NCBI RefSeq assembly: GCF_015291625.1
Contig: NZ_CP030047.1
Coordinates: 9,046,501-9,110,500 of the forward strand
Source of the DNA: Bradyrhizobium sp. CCBAU 53421
GTDB lineage: Bacteria > Pseudomonadota > Alphaproteobacteria > Rhizobiales > Xanthobacteraceae
Direction of reading: 5' to 3'
DNA length: 64,000 nt
A program made the position numbers and the translations under genes. The notes under the pieces were generated by a model, which was not told the origin of the DNA, ran no database searches, and worked only from the letters and a program-made list of their open reading frames with translations. Each line of letters opens with the position of its first letter. Within the stretch, counting starts at the first letter, position 1. Below are positions 17,063 through 29,073 of the stretch, piece after piece.

Positions 17063-17169
17063 TGTCTCGCGAGGCATGGAGCAAGTCCCGCTCACGGAAG
17101 CGGATGCCGCAGCACATCAACGGAGCGCGGACCAAATACCGACAGCGCACCGATGAGTTGGAATTGCTG

Positions 17170-20034
<2,865 letters not shown>

Positions 20035-20065
20035 GCGAAATTCCTGTTCTTCGGTCTCGAGTTCG

Positions 20066-20130
20066 GTCTTGGTTGAGTCTTGGAATTCAAGTCTTGGATT
20101 TCAGTGTTGGATTTCAGTCTTGGAATACAG
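20066..20130. repeat. Five-unit tandem repeat in the secA leader
   Basis: Read on the plus strand the units are GTCTTGGTTGA, GTCTTGGAATTCAA, GTCTTGGATTTCA, GTGTTGGATTTCA and GTCTTGGAATACAG, starting at 20066, 20077, 20091, 20104 and 20117. They lie 32-96 bases before the secA ATG, so they are probably in its 5' leader or promoter. Confidence 0.8.
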
Positions 20131-20440
20131 CCTGAGATGGTCCGCCGGATCGCCTATCAACTCACCGTGACGCGCTACGGTTCGAGCCCCGGCCCGGGGC
20201 TCCTCCGCCAATTGAGTGGGAAACGGGCCATCCTGGGTTCAACGGCGAAAAACGCAGCAAAATAAGCGCTCTCACCGCTGACACGGTCGGCCAGAGATAT
20301 GGCCCGGTCGGGGGGTTGTCAACGCCGCCAAGATGTCAAGGAATTCATCATTTTGACAAGACTTTCGCGTTGCCAATGTAACACGATTGGGCGAGTGTCC
20401 GCCCCGCTCGAGCTTCCCCCCTTTAGACCAAGGATTTTGC
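20131..20440. other. Divergent secA-PPIase intergenic region
   Basis: About 310 bases with no credible gene. It must hold the promoters of both divergent genes. The AT-richer stretch near 20335-20385 (AATTCATCATTTTGACAAG, then GTTGCCAATGTAACA) contains a TTGACA-like element and is the best promoter candidate for the PPIase. Confidence 0.45.
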
Positions 20441-21379
20441 ATGACCACCTCGCCTCCGGAAACCAAAACCGGCCTGCGCCTCGGCCTCGCCACCCTGGCC
20501 GCCACGGGCTGTCTTGTCGCAGTGCTGGCTGCCGGCCTCCCGGTCCGCGCCGCAGAATCCGACCCGGTGCTGGCGAAGGTGAACGGTTCCGAGATCCACG
20601 CTAGCGACGTGGCGCTCGCCGAGGAGGAACTCGGCCCGAGCCTGCAGCAGATGGACCCCTCGACCCGCAAGGACAACGTGCTGTCCTTCCTGATCGACAT
20701 GAAGATCGTGTCCAAGGCCGCCGAGGACAAGAAGATCGAGAACAACGACGACTTCAAGAAGCGGCTCGCCTTCACCCGCAACCGCCTGTTGATGGACAGC
20801 CTGCTTGCCAGCGAGGGCAAGGCCGCGACCACCGACGACGCCATGAAGAAGGTCTATGAGGAGGCCGCCAAGCAGATCACCGGCGAGCAGGAAGTGCGCG
20901 CCCGCCACATCCTGGTCGAGACCGAGGACGAGGCCAAGGCGATCAAGGCCGAGCTCGACAAGGGCGCCGATTTCGCCGAGCTCGCCAAGAAGAAGTCAAA
21001 GGATCCCGGCGCCTCCGACGGCGGCGACCTCGGCTTCTTCACCAAGGAGCAGATGGTGCCGGAGTTCTCCGCGGTCGCCTTCACGCTCGAACCGGGCAAG
21101 ATCTCCGATCCGGTCAAGTCGCAGTTCGGCTGGCACATCATCAAGGTCGAGGAAAAGCGCAACCGCAAGGCGCCCGACTTCGAGCAGGTGAAGGCCCAGA
21201 TCGAGACCTATGTGACCCGCAAGGCCCAGGCCGACTACGTCGCCAAGCTGCGCGAGGCCGCCAAGGTCGAGCGCATGGACAAGCCGGCCGAAACGGCCAA
21301 GGACGCGACCGCGCCGGCCGATGCCGCCAAGGACGCGCCGAAGCCCGCCGACAACAAGATGGCGCCGGCGAAGAAGTAA
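20441..21379 (+). CDS. Periplasmic parvulin-type peptidyl-prolyl isomerase
   Basis: A 312-residue exported foldase: signal peptide to about residue 35 (LPVRAAES), an N-terminal chaperone helix region like SurA or PrsA, then a parvulin domain (VRARHILVETEDEAKAI; SKDPGASDGGDLGFFTKEQM; QFGWHIIKVEEKR). The C-terminal tail is Lys/Ala/Pro-rich and low complexity. It helps secreted proteins fold by proline isomerisation. The ATG at 20441 was chosen because the signal starts there. It is followed by a strong terminator. Confidence 0.9.
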   Translation: MTTSPPETKTGLRLGLATLAATGCLVAVLAAGLPVRAAESDPVLAKVNGSEIHASDVALAEEELGPSLQQMDPSTRKDNVLSFLIDMKIVSKAAEDKKIENNDDFKKRLAFTRNRLLMDSLLASEGKAATTDDAMKKVYEEAAKQITGEQEVRARHILVETEDEAKAIKAELDKGADFAELAKKKSKDPGASDGGDLGFFTKEQMVPEFSAVAFTLEPGKISDPVKSQFGWHIIKVEEKRNRKAPDFEQVKAQIETYVTRKAQADYVAKLREAAKVERMDKPAETAKDATAPADAAKDAPKPADNKMAPAKK

Positions 21380-21403
21380 GCCGCGAAAACGAAAGCAGTC
21401 GCG

Positions 21404-21434
21404 ATGGCCGGGCATGTCCCGGCCATTTGCTTTT
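21404..21434 (+). terminator. Rho-independent terminator of the PPIase gene
   Basis: ATGGCCGGG (21404-21412), loop CATGT, CCCGGCCAT (21418-21426), then TTGCTTTT. A nine-bp stem with a T-rich tail, 25 bases after the stop codon. Confidence 0.8.
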
Positions 21435-21589
21435 GCGAGGTCTTCGTAGCTCGGATGAAGCGAAGCGAAATCCGGGCTACGGCTTCTTTGAACGATTGAT
21501 GACAACCGGCGTTCGCGCCACAGCCCTCTCCCGCTTCAGCCGGCGAGATGTTATGCAGCGCTTCCCTCCCCGTAGCCGGAAGCCTCCCG

Positions 21590-22831
21590 ATGTCCACTGC
21601 CGTCTCTCCCCTCGCCCCGCCCGACGTTCCCGAGATGCCCGTGATCGCGGGTGTGCGGCTTGCGACCGCTGCCGCCGGCATCCGCTACAAGGGGCGCACC
21701 GACGTGCTGCTCGCGCTGCTGGACAAGGGCACCACGGTGGCCGGCGTCTTCACCAAGTCGAAGTGCCCGTCGGCGCCGGTCGAATGGTGCCGCGCCAAGC
21801 TGAAGGGCGGGGCTGCGCGTGCCCTAGTGGTCAATTCCGGCAACGCCAACGCCTTCACCGGCAAGACCGGCAAGGCATCCACCGCGCTGACCGCGCAGAT
21901 TGCATCGAAAGCGGTCGGCTGCTCGACGTCGGACGTCTTCCTGGCCTCCACAGGCGTGATCGGCGAGCCGCTCGACGCCAGCAAGTTCGATGGCGTGCTG
22001 GCGCAACTCGCACAGACCGCGACGCCCGACCTCTGGATGGACGCCGCCAGGGCGATCATGACCACCGATACCTTCCCGAAGGTCGCCACCGCGACCGTCA
22101 AGCTCGGCAAGGCCAAGGTGACGATCAACGGCATGGCCAAGGGGGCCGGCATGATCATGCCCGACATGGCGACCATGCTGTCCTTCATCTTCACCGACGC
22201 GCCGCTGTCGGCTGGCGTGCTGCAATCGCTGCTCAAGGCCGGCGTCGAGGACACCTTCAATGCGCTGACCATCGACGGCGACACCTCGACCTCGGACACG
22301 CTGCTGGCATTTGCGACCGGCGCTGCGGCCGCCAACGGCGCGCCGAAGATCTCGCGCGCCAGCGACCCGCGCCTGAAGGCCTTCACCAAGGCGTTCCAGC
22401 AGATCCTCGCCGATCTCTCCGAGCAGGTGGCGCGCGACGGCGAAGGCGCCCGCAAGCTGGTCGAGGTCGTGGTCGAAGGCGCGACGACAAAACCGTCGGC
22501 CCGCAAGATCGCGATGTCGATCGCCAATTCACCGCTGGTGAAGACCGCGATCGCCGGCGAGGACGCCAATTGGGGCCGCGTCGTGATGGCGGTCGGCAAG
22601 GCCGGCGAGCCCGCCAACCGCGACAAGCTCTCGATCTCCTTCAACGGCATCCGCGTCGCCAAGAGCGGCGCGCGCGATCCGTCCTACAACGAGAAAGAGG
22701 TCTCGGAAGCGATGAAGGCGCCGAAGATCCAGATCAAGGTCGCGCTCGGCCTCGGCAAGGCGAAAGACCGCGTGCTGACCTGCGACCTCACCAAGGAATA
22801 CGTCGCGATCAACGGCGATTACCGGTCGTAG
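21590..22831 (+). CDS. argJ: Bifunctional ornithine acetyltransferase / N-acetylglutamate synthase
   Basis: A 413-residue enzyme of the cyclic arginine pathway, transferring the acetyl group from N-acetylornithine to glutamate. The autocleavage site is visible as [14 protein letters not shown], where Thr of ATML becomes the nucleophile of the beta chain, and [11 protein letters not shown] and [11 protein letters not shown] are family signatures. The ATG at 21590 begins the protein; an upstream in-frame ATG at 21548 has no support. It stands alone and is convergent with the TadG-like gene. Confidence 0.95.
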   Translation: MSTAVSPLAPPDVPEMPVIAGVRLATAAAGIRYKGRTDVLLALLDKGTTVAGVFTKSKCPSAPVEWCRAKLKGGAARALVVNSGNANAFTGKTGKASTALTAQIASKAVGCSTSDVFLASTGVIGEPLDASKFDGVLAQLAQTATPDLWMDAARAIMTTDTFPKVATATVKLGKAKVTINGMAKGAGMIMPDMATMLSFIFTDAPLSAGVLQSLLKAGVEDTFNALTIDGDTSTSDTLLAFATGAAAANGAPKISRASDPRLKAFTKAFQQILADLSEQVARDGEGARKLVEVVVEGATTKPSARKIAMSIANSPLVKTAIAGEDANWGRVVMAVGKAGEPANRDKLSISFNGIRVAKSGARDPSYNEKEVSEAMKAPKIQIKVALGLGKAKDRVLTCDLTKEYVAINGDYRS

Positions 22832-22866
22832 AAGTCACTGTCATTGCAACGGGCGAAGTCCCCGAC

Positions 22867-22986
22867 CCGTCATCCTGAGGAGCGCGTAGCGCGTCTCGAA
22901 GGATGCACGGCCCCGACGGAGCGTGGAAAGAGCGGGGCCGTCGACCCTTCGAGACGGCCGCTTCGCGGCCTCCTCAGAGTGACGGG
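22867..22986. repeat. Dispersed inverted repeat, family A copy 1
   Basis: Outer arms CCGTCATCCTGAGGAGCGCG and the reverse-complement region near 22968-22985, inner arms TCTCGAAGGATG and CGACCCTTCGAGA. It lies between the convergent ends of argJ and the TadG-like gene. Four more copies occur at 43290, 44413, 47833 and 52360. Confidence 0.85.
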
Positions 22987-23005
22987 AGAGATGCGGGTCG
23001 CTGCG

Positions 23006-24334
23006 TCAGCTCGAGATCCGCGCGTCGGCGACTGCCTTCTTGAACAGCGCATTCATCGCATCCGCGATGCCCTGGGTCGGGCTGACCTCGAAATAGAAGC
23101 CCGGCGAGGCGCAGGCCTGCATGTTCTGCGCGATCTGGCTGTTCGGCGACGGACCGAACGGGCCCTGGTTGAACGGATCGATCCAGGTCATGTACCAGTT
23201 GTTGGTCGGCAGCTGCAGATAGGTGGTGTAGAGCACCGCGATCTTGATGCCGCGGTTCTTGATTGCCGTGCAGAGCGCCGGATTGATCGGTGACTGGCAG
23301 CGATTGCTGCCGGTGATCGGCTTCAGGCAGCTTGAATTGGGTTCGTCGGCGACCCCGTCGGACACGAAGAACAGATATTTCATCGGCGCGGCCGAGGTGC
23401 CGGGACCCGGCGCGCTGATCGCATTGCTGATGGCCGGAAGCACCGTCGAGAACTGGCTGTCCTTGTCGGCGGTGTACGAGTCGTTGTTGCCGTAGACGCC
23501 CATCAGGTCGATGTTGCCGGCCGCGGTCTTGGCGCTCGACAGGCTGGTCGACAGCGTGAACAGCGCGCGCGGGCCGATCGTCGCCGACGAGGCGCCGAAA
23601 TCGTAGATCGCCATCCGGTACTGGCTGGAATAGGTCGCGGTGTTCGCGGCCGTGTCCATCAGCTGTTGGGTCGCGCTGCGCAGCACGTCGATCCGCGTCG
23701 TGACGCCGAGCGTCTTGGCGAGATTGTAGTAGTTGTTGGCATCGTTGTAGTCGTGGCAGGCGAATGCGCACTGATCCGGCGTGTTGTTGACCATCTTGGT
23801 CACATCGGCAGGCGTCGCTGCGACTCCCATCGACGGCGAATTGTCGAGCAGCAGGTAGAAATCGATGTAGAGCGGCATGTTGGCGGTCGAGGTCGAGGTG
23901 CCCGACACCGTCATCGTGCTCCGTCCCATCACGCCGAGGAACATGGTCGGGACGTTGGCGGTGAACTGGACCGTCGAGGTGATGGTGCCGCCGCTCTTGG
24001 TCATGGTCGGCGTCACGCTGGTCAGCGTGAAGCCGTTCTGATTGAAGATATTGCCGTTGAAGATCTTCCGCGCATCGGCTTCTCCCGCCGAGATCTCGCC
24101 GTCCGAGGTCATGGCACCGGCGGCAACGAAGCCGGGCGATGCCTTGGCGATCGACCCGACGCTCGCCGCGTCGGCGGCGGAGATCAGCTTGCTGCGGATC
24201 TGGTTGGCGCGGGAATAGTCCACCGCGCATCCGACCGCGATGAGCAGCGGCAGCAGGGCCAGGCCGAAGATCATTGCGATGTTGCCGGAGCGATCGCGGC
24301 GGAAACGGCTGACGGTCCGAAGCAAGGTGCGCAT
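23006..24334 (-). CDS. TadG-like pilus-associated protein with a vWA domain
   Basis: A 442-residue protein with a basic N-terminus and one TadE/TadG-type helix (RDRSGNIAMIFGLALLPLL, about residues 13-33), then a von Willebrand A domain whose MIDAS site LLLDNSPSMG is followed by the acidic strand LFFVSDGVADE. Proteins of this type sit at the inner membrane with the vWA domain outside, and some belong to Flp/Tad pilus machines. No other tad genes are nearby, so it is an orphan copy. The start at 24334 gives the usual short cytoplasmic head. Confidence 0.85.
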   Translation of the reverse strand: MRTLLRTVSRFRRDRSGNIAMIFGLALLPLLIAVGCAVDYSRANQIRSKLISAADAASVGSIAKASPGFVAAGAMTSDGEISAGEADARKIFNGNIFNQNGFTLTSVTPTMTKSGGTITSTVQFTANVPTMFLGVMGRSTMTVSGTSTSTANMPLYIDFYLLLDNSPSMGVAATPADVTKMVNNTPDQCAFACHDYNDANNYYNLAKTLGVTTRIDVLRSATQQLMDTAANTATYSSQYRMAIYDFGASSATIGPRALFTLSTSLSSAKTAAGNIDLMGVYGNNDSYTADKDSQFSTVLPAISNAISAPGPGTSAAPMKYLFFVSDGVADEPNSSCLKPITGSNRCQSPINPALCTAIKNRGIKIAVLYTTYLQLPTNNWYMTWIDPFNQGPFGPSPNSQIAQNMQACASPGFYFEVSPTQGIADAMNALFKKAVADARISS

Positions 24335-24495
24335 GGCTGATATCGGCAAAGAAAATGATGGGCAGATAACAACCTTCATCCTGCCCGTTGCGCATTAAGG
24401 CCGGCTTATCGCGGATGCAGAAAACGCCCAGGGGCACAAATCGTTTGGCTGACGGCGCGTTGCTGGTTAATGAAAGCTTGCAAGACTCATTCTTT

Positions 24496-24543
24496 GAGCA
24501 TGAGCTTTTCGGAAAACCGCTTCGCACCTTTCCGGATCATGCT
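24496..24543. repeat. Dispersed inverted repeat, family B copy 1
   Basis: GAGCATGAGCTTTTCGGAAA ... TTTCCGGATCATGCT. Other copies are at 41995, 45537, 55931 and 58202. This copy sits between divergent genes, 22 bases before mutT, and so overlaps the region that must hold its promoter. Confidence 0.8.
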
Positions 24544-24564
24544 TGGTAAGGACATTCGTGCCGC

Positions 24565-24975
24565 ATGGCTGACATCAAGCTGATCCTCGTCGTCGCCTGC
24601 GCGCTGGTCGATGCCGACAAGCGCGTGCTGCTGGCGCAACGCCCCGAGGGCAAGGCGCTGGCCGGCCTGTGGGAATTCCCCGGCGGCAAGATCGAGCCCG
24701 GCGAGCGGCCGGAGCAGACCCTGATCCGCGAGCTGCACGAGGAGATCGGCATCACCGTGAGCGAGCCGTGCCTCGCGCCGCTGACCTTCGCCAGCCATGC
24801 CTACGAGACCTTCCATCTCCTGATGCCGCTCTACATCTGCCGCCGGTGGGAGGGCATGGCGGTGGCGCGCGAGGGCCAGAACCTCGCCTGGGTGCGCGCG
24901 AACAAGCTGCGTGACTACCCGATGCCGCCGGCGGACATCCCGCTGCTGCCGCATCTGATGGATTTGCTGCTGTGA
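24565..24975 (+). CDS. mutT: MutT-type Nudix pyrophosphohydrolase
   Basis: A 136-residue protein with a full Nudix box (GGKIEPGERPEQ through RELHEEIGI) and the N-terminal core LILVVACALVDADKRVLLAQ of MutT proteins, which cleave 8-oxo-dGTP to prevent A:T to C:G mutations. The opening and the length match (deoxy)nucleoside triphosphate pyrophosphohydrolases. The symbol follows from that similarity; other Nudix substrates remain possible. Confidence 0.85.
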   Translation: MADIKLILVVACALVDADKRVLLAQRPEGKALAGLWEFPGGKIEPGERPEQTLIRELHEEIGITVSEPCLAPLTFASHAYETFHLLMPLYICRRWEGMAVAREGQNLAWVRANKLRDYPMPPADIPLLPHLMDLLL

Positions 24976-25470
24976 TCTGCTTCGCCTCTCCCGCTTGCGA
25001 GGGAGGCGCGCCGCCAAAATATCGAAAACAACCCCATGCACAGTAGCCGCGGCGGTCGGCGTTCGACCAAGCCGCTTGACACGTCGGGCAACTCACCGGC
25101 ACAATTCCATTATTCCGAAATCGCGCAAGCAACCGTCGCCCACCTTGTGAGAGAGGTTGGATCGCATCGACAACTGCGATCCGAGGGAAAGGTAAGCGAC
25201 GGCGGCATCCCCGCTGCTGCCGCGTCTGCTGTGATTTCGCTGGCGCGCGATCAGCGAACGACCGTGAGGGACGCACGATGGACGGGCTCCCTCCCCCCTT
25301 GCGGGGGAGGGCTGGGGAGAGGGGTGCCACACGGCGCGCTCCCTCAGCCTGCATCTCGAAGACGGGCGCAGAATTGCGAAAGCGATGATCACACGAATAT
25401 CTCGCCCGGGGCTACCCCTCTCCCCAACCCTCTCACGCAAGGGGAGAGGGAGCCCCGGCACCGTGCGTGC
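24976..25470. repeat. Intergenic region with family C repeat copy 2
   Basis: About 495 bases without a gene, between convergent mutT and a methyltransferase gene. Large inverted arms at 25284-25328 and 25412-25455 carry CTCCCTCCCCCCTTGCGGGG and its counterpart around GCAAGGGGAGAGGGAGCCCC. Bases 25030-25135 include AACCCCATGCACAGTAG and ATTCCATTATTCCGAAAT, which I recall as a recurrent Bradyrhizobium intergenic motif but cannot verify here. Confidence 0.65.
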
Positions 25471-26313
25471 CTAACGCTTCACCTGCTTCACCGCCGCCTC
25501 CAAACTCGCTTTCGCCGAACCGGGCTTCAGCGGCTTCGGCTGGCTTTCATGCGGCGCCCAGCCGGACAGCCAGACGATGTCGAAGGTGGCGCGGATGCGG
25601 CCATCGGGATCGGCGAAGCGTTCGGCGTAGATCTGCGCCATCCGCAGCATGGTGGCGCGGCGGGTCAGGGTGTGACGGCGCTCGCGCAGTACATTGGTCG
25701 CGCCCATGCGCCTGAGGTCGGCCATCAGCGCGAAGGCGCTGGAATAGCGCACCACGACGCGGTCGACATCGGTCACCGGCAGCGCGAAGCCGGCCCGCTG
25801 CAACAGTGCGCCGATGTCGCGCAGGTCGGCGAACGGCGCGACCCGCGGCGACACGCCGCCCTCGCATTCCGCCTCCGCCGCGGCGAAGCTCTGGCGCAAC
25901 TCGGTCAGCGTGTCGCCGCCGAGCATCGAAGCGAGTAGCAGCCCGTCGCCCTTCAGCGCCCGGCGGAGCTGCGCCAGCACGCCCGGCAGATCATTGACGA
26001 ACTGGAAAGCGAGCGCGGAGACCGCAAGATCGAGCGACTCCGGTGCCAGGCCGAGCGCTTCCGCCTCGCTGAAGCCGATCGGCTCGACCGAGGCGACACG
26101 CCCGCGCAAGGCCTCAGCAAGCCCCTCACCCGGCGTCCAGACGTCGGCCGCCGCCGAAAAGCTGCGCGATACCGCCTGCAAGCGGTCCGCCATGTCTTCG
26201 GTCGCGCGCTCGAGCAGGAACGTCGCCGCCCCCTCGCGCCGCGCGCGCGCCAGCCGCGCGCCGAGCAATGCGCGATCGAACAGGATCGGGGCGGTGGCCG
26301 GGGTCGTTGCCAT
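25471..26313 (-). CDS. BioC/NDUFAF5-like SAM-dependent methyltransferase
   Basis: A 280-residue protein beginning ILFDRALLGARLARARR, a segment typical of the BioC-like / NDUFAF5 group, where mitochondrial members act in complex I assembly. The class-I methyltransferase core is visible in DLAVSALAFQFVNDLPGVL and LKGDGLLLASMLGG. The usual glycine-rich SAM loop is weak, as it is in NDUFAF5 relatives. A Lys-rich tail ends the protein. It is divergent from the macro-domain gene. The exact substrate is unknown. Confidence 0.8.
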   Translation of the reverse strand: MATTPATAPILFDRALLGARLARARREGAATFLLERATEDMADRLQAVSRSFSAAADVWTPGEGLAEALRGRVASVEPIGFSEAEALGLAPESLDLAVSALAFQFVNDLPGVLAQLRRALKGDGLLLASMLGGDTLTELRQSFAAAEAECEGGVSPRVAPFADLRDIGALLQRAGFALPVTDVDRVVVRYSSAFALMADLRRMGATNVLRERRHTLTRRATMLRMAQIYAERFADPDGRIRATFDIVWLSGWAPHESQPKPLKPGSAKASLEAAVKQVKR

Positions 26314-26397
26314 CCGCGCTGGTTACGCCGGACCGCCGTCGCAGGCAATGCGTTGCTTGAGACGAATCCGGCGACCCGCTAGCCTGATACGGGCTTC

Positions 26398-27030
26398 ATG
26401 CGGCCATCGTCCACTCACCAAGATTGTATGGATTTTCCCATGCTTGCGGTTCACCTTCGGGATATCAACGCTGGGGTGGTCAGGGCCTGGGAGCTTGCCT
26501 TTGCCGACATGCCCGAGGTGCGCGTATCGCGCGGCAACATCTTCGAACAGAAGGCGGACGCCATCGTCAGTCCGGCGAACAGCTTCGGCTTCATGGATGG
26601 CGGAATCGACCTTCTGTACTCGAAATTCTTCGGCTGGACGCTTCAGACCGACCTGCAGGCAGCGATTGCAAAGCATCACCATGGCGAATTGCCTGTTGGG
26701 CAAGCCGCGATCGTTGCCACAGGCCACGACTTCATTTCCTTTCTGGTCAGCGCACCAACCATGCGGATCCCCTCAGACATCAGCGCGACCGTCAATGTGT
26801 ACCTTGCGTTCCGGGCCGCGCTGATTGCCGTCCTGGCCCACAATATCCGCTCAAAAGCGCCCATTCGGACCCTGCTGGTGCCGGGACTAGGTACCGGAAT
26901 TGGCGCCGTTGCGCCTGACGCGGCCGCACGCCAGATGCGGCTTGCCTACGACGCGATCATCGGCGGCCGAGGCGCCGAGAAGCGCGGCGCGCGGGCAATC
27001 CTGCGCGAACACCACGAGATGCTGTCGTGA
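26398..27030 (+). CDS. Macro-domain protein
   Basis: Up to 210 residues, nearly all a single macro domain: DAIVSPANSFGFMDGGID is the ADP-ribose-binding loop, and LVPGLGTGIGAVAPDAAARQM the second loop with the conserved glycines. Such proteins bind or remove ADP-ribose or its derivatives. Starts at 26398, 26428 and 26440 are all in frame and none has a good ribosome site; the domain itself begins near LAVHLRDINA. It stands alone. The region looks less GC-rich than its flanks, which could mean transfer. Confidence 0.85.
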   Translation: MRPSSTHQDCMDFPMLAVHLRDINAGVVRAWELAFADMPEVRVSRGNIFEQKADAIVSPANSFGFMDGGIDLLYSKFFGWTLQTDLQAAIAKHHHGELPVGQAAIVATGHDFISFLVSAPTMRIPSDISATVNVYLAFRAALIAVLAHNIRSKAPIRTLLVPGLGTGIGAVAPDAAARQMRLAYDAIIGGRGAEKRGARAILREHHEMLS

Positions 27031-27083
27031 CAGGCGACGTCATGCGCCTTGAGCCCGTACGGCTCAAACGCTAGCCTCATGCC

Positions 27084-27893
27084 ATGGACGCCGAGGCATC
27101 ACCGACACGCTCCATTACCGGTCACGTCCAGCGCGCGCTTGGCGCGATCGGGGGCGCGTGGCTGCATACCGCGCGTTTGGCGCTCGACGTCGCGCTGCCG
27201 ACGCTGTGTGTGTCCTGCCGCGAGCCGGTTCATGGCGAGGGCGTCTGCGCGGCGTGCTGGGCCAAATTGTCGTTCATCGCGCCGCCGTTCTGCCCGCGGC
27301 TCGGCATTCCCTTCGTCTACGATCCGGGTCCCGAGCTGCTGTCGATGGAGGCGATCGCCAATCCGCCGGCCTACCAACGCGCCCGCGCCGCGGTACGCTA
27401 TGACGACGTCGCGCGCACCCTGGTGCACGCATTGAAATACCAGGATCGCACTGATCTCGCGCCAACAATGGGCCGCTGGATGGCGCGCGCGGGGAAGGAA
27501 TTGCTACGGGATGCCGACATGCTGGTGCCGGTTCCCCTGCATTGGCGGCGCGGCTGGAGCCGGCGCTACAACCAGTCCGGCGCGCTGGCCAAGGTGATCG
27601 CGCGCCAGAGCGGCGTCAAAATGGTCTCCGAGGCGCTGCGGCGCACCCGCGCCACCGAGCAGCAGATCGGACTGTCGCGCAAGGACCGCGCCAGCAATGT
27701 GCAGGGCGCATTCGGGGTCGCCGGTGAACGCAAGGCTGACATCCAGGGCCGCCGTGTGGTCCTGGTCGACGACGTCCTGACCTCGGGTGCCACAGTGGAT
27801 GCCTGCGCGCGGGCGCTGCTCCGCGCCAAAGCTGCGCAGGTCGACGTGCTCGTGTTTGCCCGGGTTGTCGATACCCACCGCGCTCCCATATAA
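27084..27893 (+). CDS. comF: ComF-family phosphoribosyltransferase-like protein
   Basis: A 269-residue protein with the ComF layout: an N-terminal zinc-type Cys pair set (CVSCREPVHGEGVCAACW), a helical middle (HALKYQDRTDLAPTMGRWMA), the RRGWSRRYNQSGALA segment and a C-terminal PRPP loop VVLVDDVLTSGATVDAC. ComF proteins take part in DNA uptake in competent bacteria; in non-competent relatives the role is open. It is followed 29 bases later by the glutaredoxin gene and could be co-transcribed with it. Confidence 0.88.
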   Translation: MDAEASPTRSITGHVQRALGAIGGAWLHTARLALDVALPTLCVSCREPVHGEGVCAACWAKLSFIAPPFCPRLGIPFVYDPGPELLSMEAIANPPAYQRARAAVRYDDVARTLVHALKYQDRTDLAPTMGRWMARAGKELLRDADMLVPVPLHWRRGWSRRYNQSGALAKVIARQSGVKMVSEALRRTRATEQQIGLSRKDRASNVQGAFGVAGERKADIQGRRVVLVDDVLTSGATVDACARALLRAKAAQVDVLVFARVVDTHRAPI

Positions 27894-27922
27894 TCTGTCA
27901 TTCAGGTTCAACCGAGCGCACC

Positions 27923-28195
27923 ATGACCGCTGCCATTGAAATCTACACCCGCCCGGGCTGCGGTTATTGCACCGCGGCCAAATCGCTTTTGACGCGCAAG
28001 AACGCTGCGTTCACCGAACTCAGCGTCGCCAGCAACCCGGCCTTCCGCGACGAGATGTATGATCGCGCCGGCGCCGGCTCGACCTTCCCGCAGATCTTCA
28101 TCGGCAAGACCCATGTCGGCGGCTGCGACGAGCTCTACGCGCTCGACCGCGAGGGCAAGCTCGACGGCCTGCTCAGCAACGGAGGCGGCGCCTGA
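27923..28195 (+). CDS. grxC: Glutaredoxin 3
   Basis: A 90-residue thioredoxin-fold protein with the dithiol active site PGCGYCTAAKSLL, cis-Pro region STFPQIFIG and glutathione-binding GGCDEL. It reduces disulfides and glutathionylated proteins using glutathione. Its stop codon overlaps the next ATG (TGATG), so it is coupled to the nitrilase-family gene. Confidence 0.93.
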   Translation: MTAAIEIYTRPGCGYCTAAKSLLTRKNAAFTELSVASNPAFRDEMYDRAGAGSTFPQIFIGKTHVGGCDELYALDREGKLDGLLSNGGGA

Positions 28196-29073
28196 TGGCA
28201 ACGGACAACATTTTCACCGCCGCCATGGTGCAGATGCGCACCGGATTGCTGCCCGAGCCGAGCCTCGAGCAGGGCATGCGGCTGATCCGCGAGGCGGCGG
28301 CGCAGGGCGCCAACTACGTGCTGACCCCCGAGGTCAGCAACATGATGCAGCTGAACCGCAAGGCGCTGTTCGAGCATTTGGCGAGCGAAGAGGATGACAA
28401 GTCGCTGCAGGCCTATCGCGCGCTTGCCGCCGAGCTGAAGATACATCTGCATATCGGCTCGCTGGCGCTGCGCTACTCGCCGGAGAAGGCGGTCAACCGC
28501 TCGTTTCTGATCGGGCCCGAGGGCAATGTGCTCGCGAGCTACGACAAGATCCACATGTTCGACATCGATCTGCCCGGCGGCGAGAGCTACCGCGAATCGG
28601 CCAATTACCAGCCGGGCGAGACCGCCGTGATCTCCGACCTGCCCTGGGGCCGGATCGGACTGACGATCTGCTACGACGTGCGCTTCCCGGCGCTCTATCG
28701 CGCGCTTGCGGAAGCCGGCGCGTCCTTCCTCACGGTGCCGTCCGCCTTCACCCGCAAGACCGGCGAAGCGCATTGGCACACGCTGCTGCGCGCCCGCGCC
28801 ATCGAGACCGGCTGCTTCGTGTTCGCAGCGGCGCAAGCCGGCCTGCATGAGAACAAGCGCGAGACCTTCGGCCATTCGCTGATCATCGACCCCTGGGGCG
28901 AGATCCTCGCCGAGGGCGGCGTCGAGCCGGGCGTGTTCCTGGCCGAGATCGATCCCGCCAAGGTCGAGACCGCGCGCAAGACCATTCCCTCGCTACAGCA
29001 TGGCAGGCGCTTCGGCATCGCCGACCCCAAGGCCGGCCCGGAGCATCTGCACCTCGTCCGGGGTTCGGCATGA
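28195..29073 (+). CDS. Carbon-nitrogen hydrolase (Nit1/deaminated-glutathione amidase-like)
   Basis: A 292-residue nitrilase-superfamily enzyme. The Glu-Lys-Cys triad is visible as VLTPEVSNM, ASYDKIHMFD and LTICYDVRFP. The closest functional group is Nit1-type amidases that hydrolyse deaminated glutathione, a repair role that fits the glutaredoxin just upstream. The one-base overlap with grxC and the ATGA overlap with the DUF1178 gene make a three-gene operon. Confidence 0.88.
   Translation: MATDNIFTAAMVQMRTGLLPEPSLEQGMRLIREAAAQGANYVLTPEVSNMMQLNRKALFEHLASEEDDKSLQAYRALAAELKIHLHIGSLALRYSPEKAVNRSFLIGPEGNVLASYDKIHMFDIDLPGGESYRESANYQPGETAVISDLPWGRIGLTICYDVRFPALYRALAEAGASFLTVPSAFTRKTGEAHWHTLLRARAIETGCFVFAAAQAGLHENKRETFGHSLIIDPWGEILAEGGVEPGVFLAEIDPAKVETARKTIPSLQHGRRFGIADPKAGPEHLHLVRGSA

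Noticed and set aside
20066..20130. secA leader repeats as a CRISPR or riboswitch
   Set aside because: Units are adjacent without spacers, and no riboswitch-like conserved core is visible.
25041..25470. Possible gene in the mutT-methyltransferase gap
   Set aside because: The only open frames run through the inverted repeat arms and into the antisense of the methyltransferase; no coding signature.
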